Positions 35,701 through 40,500 of a stretch of DNA of 64,000 nucleotides are shown one piece after another. This DNA comes from Lycocorax pyrrhopterus obiensis (lineage: Eukaryota > Chordata > Aves > Passeriformes > Paradisaeidae). Under the pieces are notes generated by a model that was given only the letters and a program-made list of their open reading frames with translations, made no database searches and was not told where the DNA came from. The translations under genes were made by a program, and so were the position numbers. The stretch's first letter is position 1. Every line of letters starts with the position of its first letter. The stretch lies in the NCBI GenBank assembly GCA_014706295.1, contig JACSVZ010000024.1:5251269-5315268 (forward strand), in the 5' to 3' direction.

Positions 35701-35825
35701 GAGAAGGAGCCGTAGAGGACTCCGGAGGCCAGGGCGGAGCAGGCGCTGGGAGCCGGGTCGAAGCCCCGCGTGAGCCACAGGACAGACGATATCACAGCCA
35801 GTAAGAGGGGACCAGCAGCGGTCAT
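14602..35825 (-). CDS. ADGRB2: ADGRB2 (BAI2) adhesion GPCR, 29 coding exons, 3' end missing
   Basis: This is the span of the adhesion G-protein-coupled receptor B2 gene, a plasma-membrane receptor mainly of brain. Exons joined with consistent phases and GT/AG borders give 1,468 codons. Order of domains: signal peptide (about residues 1-21), Cys-rich N-terminal region (22-265), four thrombospondin type-1 repeats (about 294-512), hormone-receptor-like domain (about 514-580), GAIN domain with GPS (about 583-872), seven transmembrane helices (about 881-1,155) and cytoplasmic tail. The match to mammalian BAI2, recalled from memory, is close throughout: [16 protein letters not shown], the WGPW-type repeats, [14 protein letters not shown] and [12 protein letters not shown]. 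Mammalian BAI2 is about 1,585 residues; the missing part is the last exon(s) after TGSSK, replaced at 14,470 by an inverted copy of the 5' end of the gene. BAI1 and BAI3 fit less well because BAI1 has five repeats and the tail sequence is of the BAI2 type. Confidence 0.95.
14986..15021 (-). CDS. ADGRB2: ADGRB2 exon 29: 12-codon tail exon
   Basis: 36 bp, phase 0 to 0. It encodes [12 protein letters not shown] ([12 protein letters not shown] in mammals). Acceptor CTGCCAG/AGGAAG, donor TTCGAG/GTAAGT. Confidence 0.93.
15290..15948 (-). CDS. ADGRB2: ADGRB2 exon 28: large cytoplasmic tail exon
   Basis: 659 bp, 219 codons plus a split codon. It opens with [20 protein letters not shown], contains [15 protein letters not shown] and [11 protein letters not shown], and ends with [20 protein letters not shown] then LE. 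The ends are almost identical to mammalian BAI2, while the middle is more divergent, as is usual for this Pro/Gly-rich tail. Confidence 0.95.
16079..16118 (-). CDS. ADGRB2: ADGRB2 exon 27: micro-exon of the cytoplasmic tail
   Basis: 40 bp. It encodes [13 protein letters not shown], matching [13 protein letters not shown] of mammals. Acceptor TTTTTATAG/ACAGATT, donor CAGACAG/GTGAGC. Confidence 0.92.
16130..16182. repeat. (GA)n-rich tract in ADGRB2 intron 26
   Basis: GAGAGAGAG runs on the plus strand, pyrimidine-rich in the transcript, ending about 12 bp from the acceptor of micro-exon 27. Confidence 0.75.
16246..16341 (-). CDS. ADGRB2: ADGRB2 exon 26: proximal cytoplasmic tail
   Basis: 96 bp, 32 codons. 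It encodes [20 protein letters not shown] then [12 protein letters not shown]. Acceptor CCCCGCAG, donor ATCCTG/GTGAGT. Confidence 0.94.
16413..16584 (-). CDS. ADGRB2: ADGRB2 exon 25: transmembrane helices 6 and 7
   Basis: 172 bp. It encodes [40 protein letters not shown] and [19 protein letters not shown]6, extracellular loop 3 and TM7. Acceptor GCGCCAG/GGCATC, donor CGAGAG/GTGGGG. Confidence 0.95.
16585..17266 (-). other. ADGRB2: ADGRB2 intron 24
   Basis: 0.7 kb between the cassette exon and exon 25; single-copy, with a short T-rich stretch at 16,905-16,930. No further exon seen. Confidence 0.7.
17267..17365 (-). CDS. ADGRB2: ADGRB2 exon 24: alternative 33-codon cassette in intracellular loop 3
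   Basis: 99 bp between acceptor TCGTAG/CTCC and donor GCCAT/GTTAGT. It encodes [20 protein letters not shown] then [13 protein letters not shown]. Mammalian BAI2 has a related alternative segment (recalled as GSERCPWASLLLPC, ending NAM before ASLW). The exon is in frame when included, and skipping it gives the standard KQRAGASLW junction. Conservation is moderate, mainly the SLLL-C-C pattern, and both splice sites are weak, as expected for a regulated exon. Confidence 0.8.
17366..17919 (-). other. ADGRB2: ADGRB2 intron 23, upstream of the cassette exon
   Basis: 0.55 kb. On the transcribed strand it holds a (TC)n tract at about 17,570-17,592 and CCATCCATC tetramers at 17,495-17,535, both pyrimidine-rich and upstream of the exon 24 acceptor. 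Such tracts can bind splicing repressors of the PTB type; this is an inference. Confidence 0.55.
17920..18005 (-). CDS. ADGRB2: ADGRB2 exon 23: end of TM5 and start of intracellular loop 3
   Basis: 86 bp. It encodes [20 protein letters not shown] then DKSKKQRA. It ends two bases into a Gly codon (GG), which can be completed either by exon 24 or directly by exon 25, in frame both ways. Confidence 0.94.
18120..18186 (-). CDS. ADGRB2: ADGRB2 exon 22: loop 2 Cys-Trp and transmembrane helix 5
   Basis: 67 bp. It encodes [20 protein letters not shown] then VL. The CW pair is the family signature of extracellular loop 2. Acceptor CCTGCAG/CTGCTGG, donor GTGCTG/GTGAGC. Confidence 0.93.
18295..18364 (-). 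CDS. ADGRB2: ADGRB2 exon 21: transmembrane helix 4
   Basis: 70 bp. It encodes [20 protein letters not shown] then AS. Acceptor CTCTCCAG/GCTTG, donor AGCTA/GTACGT. TM4 is short as in other BAI receptors. Confidence 0.92.
18617..18767 (-). CDS. ADGRB2: ADGRB2 exon 20: transmembrane helix 3 and loop 2
   Basis: 151 bp. It encodes [40 protein letters not shown] and [10 protein letters not shown]. It holds TM3 with the conserved Cys in GVC that pairs with extracellular loop 2, and the basic loop 2. Confidence 0.95.
19025..19127 (-). CDS. ADGRB2: ADGRB2 exon 19: transmembrane helix 2
   Basis: 103 bp. It encodes [20 protein letters not shown] then [14 protein letters not shown]: intracellular loop 1 and TM2. 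Acceptor TGCCACAG/GTTC, donor AGCAAG/GTGGGT. Confidence 0.94.
19411..19514 (-). CDS. ADGRB2: ADGRB2 exon 18: transmembrane helix 1
   Basis: 104 bp. It encodes AMDPSGTPS followed by TM1, [20 protein letters not shown], and YAAFW. The segment just before TM1 differs from the mammalian LTLELAGSPS, while TM1 is nearly identical. Confidence 0.93.
19515..20038 (-). other. ADGRB2: ADGRB2 intron 17
   Basis: 0.5 kb, GC-rich, non-repetitive, no exon seen. Confidence 0.7.
20039..20165 (-). CDS. ADGRB2: ADGRB2 exon 17: GPS motif, non-canonical cleavage site
   Basis: 127 bp. It encodes [37 protein letters not shown] and LPRDL. The four GPS cysteines and Trp residues are intact. The expected His-Leu-Ser/Thr tripeptide, seen as CQHLSTF in mammalian BAI2 from memory, is replaced by Gln858-Leu859-Ala860. 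Both the general-base His and the Ser/Thr nucleophile are missing, so self-cleavage is predicted to fail. The donor is GTAGGG. Confidence 0.9.
20166..21436 (-). other. ADGRB2: ADGRB2 intron 16
   Basis: 1.3 kb with a run of 17 or more G near 20,281-20,298, a CTGCTCCCATCC minisatellite at 21,140-21,345 and degenerate CCATGGGGACCCCTC repeats at 20,520-20,705. No exon seen. Confidence 0.75.
21140..21345. repeat. CCATCCCTGCTC minisatellite in ADGRB2 intron 16
   Basis: Units of 12-14 bp with longer 41-bp blocks (CCAATCCACGTTCCCATCCT repeated near 21,270 and 21,300). Confidence 0.8.
21437..21480 (-). CDS. ADGRB2: ADGRB2 exon 16: start of GPS motif
   Basis: 44 bp. It encodes [14 protein letters not shown] with the first Cys and Trp of the GPS. 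Acceptor CCGCAG/GGCACG, donor CGAGGAC/GTGAGT. The lengths of exons 16 and 17 (44 + 127) restore phase 0. Confidence 0.9.
21481..22633 (-). other. ADGRB2: ADGRB2 intron 15 with splice-donor-like minisatellite
   Basis: 1.15 kb. The first 780 bp after the exon 15 donor is a 54-bp tandem repeat and related degenerate units; the last 350 bp before exon 16 is single-copy. Confidence 0.8.
21830..22480. repeat. 54-bp minisatellite carrying GTGAGTGTCC
   Basis: About 11-12 units, spaced 53-55 bp, of the type ACAGAGGGGGACACTCACGA then TGCCAATGTGGGACAGGGAC. On the transcribed strand each unit contains ATCGTGAGTGTCCC, close to the real exon 15 donor AACGTGAGTGTCCC at 22,633. Two unit types alternate (ending TTTGATGG or TCGTGTGG), giving a higher-order 108-bp pattern. 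Confidence 0.9.
22634..22736 (-). CDS. ADGRB2: ADGRB2 exon 15: GAIN domain, subdomain B
   Basis: 103 bp. It encodes [20 protein letters not shown] then [14 protein letters not shown], matching VELSYIING of the mammalian protein. The donor CATCAAC/GTGAGTGTCC is the sequence that reappears in degenerate form many times in the minisatellite of the following intron. Confidence 0.92.
22806..22881 (-). CDS. ADGRB2: ADGRB2 exon 14: GAIN domain, subdomain B
   Basis: 76 bp. It encodes [20 protein letters not shown] then ILPPP, the start of the beta-sandwich part of the GAIN domain. Acceptor TCTGCAG/AAGCGG, donor CGCCCAG/GTGAGT. Confidence 0.92.
22882..23744 (-). other. ADGRB2: ADGRB2 intron 13, almost filled by an alternating purine-pyrimidine minisatellite
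   Basis: The intron holds a large tandem array (23,050-23,735) between short unique ends of about 170 and 10 bp. The array ends about ten bases from the donor of exon 13. Confidence 0.8.
23050..23735. repeat. CAGATGTGCACTC / CACACCTGTGCACAC minisatellite
   Basis: Tandem units of about 36-60 bp in a higher-order pattern, built from CCAGATGTGCAC, TCACACACGTGCAC and CATGTGCAGGCTCACAC. Long runs of alternating purine and pyrimidine (TGTGCACACACGTG) are prone to Z-DNA. Open frames of up to 438 codons over it come from the repeat. Confidence 0.9.
23745..23891 (-). CDS. ADGRB2: ADGRB2 exon 13: GAIN domain
   Basis: 147 bp. It encodes [20 protein letters not shown], then [20 protein letters not shown] and EVLSLASA. 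In mammals a long Gly/Pro/Ser-rich linker follows SLSS; here the exon stops at SLASA and the next exon starts at once with EAEESS. Confidence 0.92.
23966..24074 (-). CDS. ADGRB2: ADGRB2 exon 12: GAIN domain
   Basis: 109 bp. It encodes [20 protein letters not shown] then [16 protein letters not shown]. Acceptor CTCCCGCAG, donor CCTGG/GTGAG, phase 1 at the end. Confidence 0.93.
24163..24231 (-). CDS. ADGRB2: ADGRB2 exon 11: GAIN domain
   Basis: 69 bp, 23 codons, phase 0 to 0. It encodes [20 protein letters not shown] then AQQ. Acceptor CCCCGCAG, donor CAGCAG/GTGAGT. Confidence 0.93.
24326..24520 (-). CDS. ADGRB2: ADGRB2 exon 10: GAIN domain, subdomain A
   Basis: 195 bp, exactly 65 codons. It encodes [20 protein letters not shown], then [20 protein letters not shown] and ends PSSEDVQ. 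This is the alpha-helical start of the GAIN domain and is highly conserved in BAI receptors. Confidence 0.94.
24521..25236 (-). other. ADGRB2: ADGRB2 intron 9 with GGGGACATCC repeats
   Basis: 0.7 kb. Between about 24,670 and 25,130 there are tandem blocks of GGTCTGGGGACATCC(A/C) and a longer duplicated unit with CCTTTTCCCAAGGACA. The exon 10-proximal part is non-repetitive. Confidence 0.75.
25237..25343 (-). CDS. ADGRB2: ADGRB2 exon 9: hormone-receptor-like domain, second part
   Basis: 107 bp, ending in phase 0 at a GTAGGT donor. It encodes GSASRRCLL, then [20 protein letters not shown] and YLHLS, the second half of the HormR domain with the conserved W-G and C-x-S-H motifs. Confidence 0.93.
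25344..25749 (-). other. ADGRB2: ADGRB2 intron 8 with degenerate tandem repeat
   Basis: 0.4 kb, mostly diverged units of about 60 bp sharing CCCTGCTCCAG, CAACCCCAATGCCAC and CACCCACCACCCC. No exon seen. Confidence 0.7.
25750..25851 (-). CDS. ADGRB2: ADGRB2 exon 8: hormone-receptor-like domain, first part
   Basis: 102 bp. It encodes [20 protein letters not shown] then [13 protein letters not shown], the conserved start of the HormR domain with its Cys and Trp. Acceptor CCCCCAG/CCTACC, donor CCACAG/GTGACA. Confidence 0.94.
25925..26089 (-). CDS. ADGRB2: ADGRB2 exon 7: thrombospondin type-1 repeat 4
   Basis: 165 bp, phase 1 to 1. It encodes [32 protein letters not shown] and [12 protein letters not shown]. 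The acceptor is CACAG/CAGACAGC; a second CAG three bases downstream would remove one codon in frame, so NAGNAG alternative splicing of one residue is possible. Confidence 0.94.
26090..26784 (-). other. ADGRB2: ADGRB2 intron 6
   Basis: 0.7 kb, GC-rich, with one short duplicated stretch (CATCCTGGTGCAGATGCCCC near 26,260-26,295). No exon seen. Confidence 0.75.
26785..26949 (-). CDS. ADGRB2: ADGRB2 exon 6: thrombospondin type-1 repeat 3
   Basis: 165 bp, phase 1 to 1. It encodes [20 protein letters not shown], then [10 protein letters not shown], and ends [10 protein letters not shown]. Acceptor CCCCGCAG, donor GTCCCA/GTAAGG. The NGTQQR block is a potential N-glycosylation site. Confidence 0.95.
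26950..28193 (-). other. ADGRB2: ADGRB2 intron 5 with minisatellite
   Basis: 1.2 kb. The part from about 27,180 to 27,560 is a tandem repeat; the rest is single-copy GC-rich intron with no exon recognised. Confidence 0.75.
27180..27560. repeat. ~30-bp minisatellite in ADGRB2 intron 5
   Basis: About 12 irregular units containing CCAGCATCCCTGGCAT and AACCAAACCCAG or GCCAAATCCAG. It keeps an open frame on both strands because the unit is close to a multiple of three, so the open frames there are not genes. Confidence 0.85.
28194..28358 (-). CDS. ADGRB2: ADGRB2 exon 5: thrombospondin type-1 repeat 2
   Basis: 165 bp, phase 1 to 1. It encodes [20 protein letters not shown] through [19 protein letters not shown]. 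Donor is TGCCCGG/GTCAGT, slightly weaker than its neighbours. The identical size and phase of exons 4-7 shows tandem exon duplication of the repeat, as in all BAI genes. Confidence 0.95.
28359..29394 (-). other. ADGRB2: ADGRB2 intron 4
   Basis: 1.0 kb of non-repetitive sequence between repeats 1 and 2. The exon-4 end carries a short GGTGTCCCC tandem (29,355-29,390). Nothing else recognised. Confidence 0.75.
29395..29559 (-). CDS. ADGRB2: ADGRB2 exon 4: thrombospondin type-1 repeat 1
   Basis: 165 bp, phase 1 to 1, one complete repeat. It begins [20 protein letters not shown] and ends [13 protein letters not shown]. The W-x-x-W motif, six cysteines and the CSLTCG core are all present. The exon is nearly identical to the mammalian BAI2 repeat. 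Confidence 0.95.
29560..30731 (-). other. ADGRB2: ADGRB2 intron 3, with the inverted-repeat boundary
   Basis: It contains a GGCAGCACAGGCAGCA minisatellite (29,830-30,045), an AT-rich island (30,460-30,660) and the poly-T run at about 30,557-30,569 where the right arm of the inverted repeat begins. No exon recognised. Confidence 0.8.
29830..30045. repeat. GGGCAGCA(C/T)GG minisatellite in ADGRB2 intron 3
   Basis: Tandem units of roughly 9-12 bp such as GGGCAGCACAGGCAGCA with interruptions by GAAAGGAT. Long open frames over it are by-products of the repeat. Confidence 0.85.
30732..30815 (-). CDS. ADGRB2: ADGRB2 exon 3: linker before the first TSR
   Basis: Acceptor CTTTTAG/GCAATG, donor AGACAG/GTACC, 84 bp, phase 1 to phase 1. 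It encodes [20 protein letters not shown] followed by GVYMAQT, matching [20 protein letters not shown] of mammalian BAI2. A copy with three extra bases lies at 14,210-14,296 on the plus strand. Confidence 0.93.
33070..33490. repeat. GGGATGGAGAAGC minisatellite, right-arm copy
   Basis: Reverse complement of the repeat at 11,560-11,940, reading TCCTGCTTCTCCATCCC. The array is somewhat longer here, with an extra block near the exon 2-proximal end. Confidence 0.85.
33600..34170. promoter_or_regulatory. Possible conserved non-coding element in ADGRB2 intron 2
   Basis: Native copy of the block at 10,870-11,430. It contains homeodomain-type TAAT/ATTA cores (CATAATGACATTTAG, CAATGAAATTATC, GGTTAATAGCC) in an otherwise GC-rich intron. 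No coding potential seen. Confidence 0.3.
34430..34870. repeat. 66-bp minisatellite, right-arm copy (shorter allele)
   Basis: Same repeat as at 10,100-10,625 in reverse complement, with three close units carrying CAGGATTCATCCATTCCATG. One unit is missing relative to the left arm. Located in intron 2, just downstream of the exon 2 donor. Confidence 0.85.
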
Positions 35826-35840
35826 CCTATGGCATTTGCC
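35033..35840 (-). CDS. ADGRB2: ADGRB2 exon 2: start codon, signal peptide, Cys-rich N-terminus
   Basis: Acceptor GTCCGCAG precedes GGCAAATG; the donor is CCGCACG/GTGAGT. The start chosen is the ATG at 35,825, giving [18 protein letters not shown], a signal peptide ending near TRG before FDPAPSACS. Mammalian BAI2 has an alternative upstream Met, with GKGHRM at the position of GKCHRM here; an upstream ATG in the preceding intron sequence is open but lies before the acceptor. The exon encodes residues 1-264 including [19 protein letters not shown], an acidic Gln/Glu run, and [19 protein letters not shown] with N-glycosylation sites. It ends in phase 1. Confidence 0.93.
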
Positions 35841-37284
35841 CTGCGGACAGACAGATGGACACATGGACAGAGGCTTACCCGGAGGCTTGGCCACTGTGGA
35901 GCTGGGTTGGGGGTCAGCAACCTGCCCCGAGCCCAGCTGGTGTGGGAGCAACATCCCGGTTACTCTGTGTCCCCTCCTGGTTCACGTCCCCTCCTGGTTC
36001 ACGTCCCCACCTGATCCGTGTCCCCATCTGCCACTTTGCAGGGTTACAGGGGACTCCTTGCTGTGCCAAGGAGTCCCCAGGTTGGGGACAGCGCAGCACA
36101 GACAGAGGACCTCACCCCAAAGCCACCAGAGCAGAGACCCAGCCCTGCAGGTCCCCCTGCAGTGACCCCCCTGCCCTCAGCTCACCCCCCCAGAGCTGGC
36201 CGAGCACAACCTGAGCAAGGAGCCACCAAACAACTTCATTCAGAGCTATAAAAGCCCTTGGAGCTCTTTCTGGTGCCCCGGAGCACGGTGGGGACAGGCT
36301 GGCAGCTCGGGGTGACGTGCTGGGGGTGCACGGTGACACCCCAGCAGCGCGGTGGCCCCGCAGCGGCCCTGAGAGCCGGGCACAGGGAGAGCAGCCACTG
36401 CTCAGTACAGATTTCTTGGATACCTCTCCGGGAATGCAGAGCATCACCGTGAGCGGCTTTTTAATACCTCATTAATAAAATAATGCACGCCGCGGCCTTA
36501 TTAAGTGAGCCCGGAGCACGGCTCTAAAGAGACCGAGGCCGCCGCGCACGTGTCGGCGCCACTCAGCCTGTGCCCGGGGCAGCGGTGGCAAGGGTACAGC
36601 CCTGGGGGCAGCAGAGGACATTCAGGAGGTGGCCACAGGGCCAGATGCCATGGCAGAGGTTGATTCCAAAATCGCTGAGGTCGCCGCTCGCCTCCGCCCA
36701 GCCGTGTGCTGGGGATGCCGAGCGCTTGGCGCGGCTCGGGGGATGCTCTTCTCCATCCTCAAACAGCGTCTCCTGCTCCCGGATCACCCCTGGCCGAGCT
36801 GGTGATACTGGGGCATCCCCCGGCTCATCGGGCAGGGACACGGAGCCTCGGCCGAGCCTGCGCTGGAGCCACTCCGGGGGACATTAGAGAGCTAAAAATA
36901 TCCCGATTCTCATGCAACAGGCTGGCGCTGGCTCCCGGCAGCGCGGGGTGGCTCGGTGCTGGCATTCCCCCCCTCCAGGGCACGGGGAGAGAGGGGCTGG
37001 GATGGAGCCAGCGGGAGCAGCACGGGCTGGATGCTGGCAGGACCTCCCCGATGCTAGCGGGGCGATCCAGGGTAAAAGAAAACCCCGCTTTCCCGGAGTA
37101 ACTTCCACGCAGAGACCCCAGGGAACGCAACAGGAGAGACCCAACAGCACCGAGTTCCAGCGGCAGCCGGAGCGGGGAGCACCACGAGCATCCCCCGCTG
37201 GTGCTACTCGAGCGACCACCAAGGACCGGGGGTCTCCCGGAGAGTCCCAGCCCCCTCCGCTGCTCCGGGAGAGCCGGGGATGAG

Positions 37285-37350
37285 GGGAGGGGGGAGGAGG
37301 AGGAGGGAGAGGAGGAGGAGGAGGGAGAGGAGGAGGAGGAGGTCAGGCAG
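37285..37350. repeat. (GGA)n purine tract
   Basis: Runs of GAGGAGGAGG and GGGAGA on the plus strand in ADGRB2 intron 1, able to form triplex DNA. Mirrored at about 7,615-7,670 as (CTC)n. Confidence 0.8.
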
Positions 37351-37469
37351 GGACACGCTGCTGCTCTGCAGCGAGCTCCTGGGGCTCCCGCAGCCTGGCA
37401 GGGACACAAGATGGTGCTTGCTTCCCTCGCCCAGCAGCGGCGAGCAGGGACGCTCCGGCACCACCATCT

Positions 37470-37535
37470 GTCCATCCGTCCGTCCATCCATCCATCCATC
37501 CCTCCATCCATCCATCCATCCACCCATCCACCCCG
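37470..37535. repeat. (CCAT)n microsatellite, right-arm copy
   Basis: Mirror of 7,430-7,495 with different interruptions (CCGT, CCCT, CCAC). Confidence 0.85.
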
Positions 37536-40500
37536 CCGCCCAGCCGGCCGCTGGAAGGCTCGGGGATGGACCCAGCCAGGCAGCCCACGCCTCACCTCTC
37601 CAGGCACGCATGATCCAGGTGTTCTGGGATATGGGCAGCCTCCTCCCAGCCCCAAAACCTGCCGTGGCTGCGGCTGCCCGGAGCCCGGCACCGCACCGAG
37701 CCACGGCCGGGCTGAACCAAACCTGCCGGAGCTCACTCGGCACCAGCCCCGCTCCCTGCAGCGCTCGAGCTGCCGCTGCCGCTGCTGCTGCTGCTGCTGC
37801 AGTGAAAATATTTCACTGAGCTGCGAGCCGGGCCGAGGAGATATTTAACATCTGGGCCACCGAGTCACCCGGGCGACACGAGGAGAGGTCACCATCACCC
37901 CCACCCGGCAGCGCGGCGGGGACCTCGCGCCCTGCAGCGTCACCGTCTGCGTTCTCCGGCTCGGGGGAGCCCAGCCTGGCCGCGGTGCCAGGGCACGGCC
38001 GCGCTGGCATCACCCCCACTGCCTCCCAAACGACCTCGCTCCAGCGGAATGAGCCACCCGGCAGCGGTGAGCGCATCCCGGCAGCGCTGCCGGCTCCCTG
38101 GGGGGCAGCCGGCGACCACCCAGGGACCCCCCGCACCCCGCTGGGGAGCGGCTGGTGCTTCCCGGGGACGGCGATGTCACCCGGAGCACGGCGGGCACAG
38201 CCTGGCACGCTCGCCCGCCGCAGGCACCCGCTCCAGCCCCTTCCATCTGCCTTTGTTCCCGCCCGGGCGCAGGGAAGGGGGTGGGTTTAAAGCTTTAATT
38301 AAGCTTTTAAAGAGCCATCACAGAGCTGGGAAGCGGCCGGGCGGGCGGAAGCGACAGCCCGGGCTCCACGTCCTCGGAGCGCGGTCCCTCTCCATCACTG
38401 CCGGCGCATCCCTCTTGGAATACAGCTCCGGGAAGAGCAGGATCCGACCGCGGCTCGGCTCTCCCTGGCCACGGCACGGCACTGCTCCCGACGCACGAAC
38501 AGGTTGTTTCCCTGAGGATGTTTTGCCTGGATTTTGGCTGGATCCCTGTCCAGCTCCATCATACCGGCACGGCAGGAGGCCAGATCGTGACCATCTCCAG
38601 CCAGGAACAACCGAACAGTCCCCAAAAAAGTGATAAATGGGCGGCACTGAACCCCTCGGCATCAATAATCTGAGAAACGATTAATGGCAGAATAAAGGAG
38701 ATTTGAGGGTGGAGGGATGTGGTTTTTAACCCAACTGTTCTCTTAACAGGCTGTAGAAAATACAAAATCCATGGGAAAAAAAGACCGGATCCATGAGAAT
38801 TCCTAACATGAGCGTGGCTTGGGATAAAGGAATAAAAAGTAAGGAAGGGCTGGGGAGTCCTGGGGGTTGATCCACCAACAACAGCCTCGTTTCCCTGCCA
38901 AAAGGAACGGGCTGGCCCCTGGCACGGCACGGCCATGAGGCTCCATTCCATGGGATCCCCTCCCTGCCCACCCGGAGGTGACAGCGGCAAGCACAGCACC
39001 CTAACGAGCAATTCCCACTGCGAGAAGCCACGACCCTCCCATTCCCAGGATCTTCCCTGGCGGTTCAAAGGCATCCGGGAACTCCAAAGCTGCTCCAAAG
39101 CACCTCCATGGGGACCCTCAGCACTGAGCTGGGGTGTGCTGGGCCTTCCCAGCCCCTCCACCAACAGATCAGCACCGTTCCTGGGAAAAACTCCACTGCA
39201 ATCCCAGCCTCCATCCCGAAAACACGGATTCCTGCGCGTCACATGCTTGCACACGCGTGTGCACACACAGACACCCAGCAGGGACAGCGACATCTGAGCT
39301 GCTTCCACCCTCTCCGGCACAATTCCCCCGGTGTCCAGCACCACGATTCCCCTCCCTTCCACGATTCCACGTCTCCCTTCTCCCTCCGGCTCCCCGGCGT
39401 GCTGCCACGGCCTCTCCTGGAGCCGGCAGGCTGGCAGCGGTGCCGAGCTGTAATTAATGGTGCCGCTTTGCCAATCCCTGGCGCGGCCTCGCGAGCACTG
39501 GCAAGCGCAGGCCTCTTTATTTATTTTACTTAACTGCTGTTGGTAAAACTCCACTCCAAAAGCAAGGCCCGGAGACAGCACAGAGAAATCTCCGCCGGGA
39601 TTAGGGATTTGCTCTGCCAGGGAACAGCGTGTGCTGCCTCTCCCCCCTCCCTGCAATGCTGGGGGGTCCCTGGAGGCAAAGCCCCCCCTCGGTTGCAGGG
39701 GCTGCAGCAGTCACGGCGCTCCCACGGCCTCTTCCAAGGAGTTTCTTCCACGTCTTTTCCATCAGCTCCATCCTGCAAAGGGATGGAGGGCAGGGAGGGC
39801 TCCAGAGGGGGATTCTGACTCCCGGTGCTGGCAGCAGGATTTGTGCTCATCCCAAAAGCAGATTTTTTTCCTACCCCACCACCTCAACCAGACCCAGCCC
39901 AACCAGGAGCCTCCGAGGTGCCCCAGGGAGGAGAAGGGGCCTGGATCCATCCTGCTCTTGGAGGACATCAAGAAGGAACAGACAGGATCAGCACAGGGGG
40001 GACAGCATGGCCCTCCTGAGTGCCGAGGAGCTACAGAGCTTCTGATGTTTGGCAACGGAACCAGGTGGCCCCGAGCCAGCCCCGTCCCCATTAGAGGATG
40101 GCACCATGGTAGGAAATGAGTTTGCAGGGCCTTAGTCCAAATTCCCATGGAGGAGCGTTGAGGCATCACAGCAGCCCAGGGCTGGAGCATCATCTTCCCG
40201 CAGGCACGGGGAAACGGGGAGTCCATCCCGCAGCCCCCACCCAGGCTGGAGAGCGCGGGACGTGGGGATTTGGCAGCAACGGGAACGCCCTGGCTGATGG
40301 AAGTCCCATCTACTCCCACAGTGGTGAGCGGGAGGGTGGTGCCAGGGCAGAGCTCTCCACCAGCCCTGAGCACCCCCGGGGCCATCTCCAGCACAGCAGG
40401 GAGTCGCTCCTGGCAGAAGATTCCACTGCCAAAGGTCCTTGGAGGTGTTGAGAAGAGCCAGAGGGAGCTTGGAAGAGCTGGCAGGGTGTTCCAGCCAGTG

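Noticed and set aside
35826..35954. Upstream ATG at 35,954 extending exon 2
   Set aside because: The extension crosses a good acceptor (GTCCGCAG) and has no signal-peptide character, while the ATG at 35,825 starts directly with a signal peptide.
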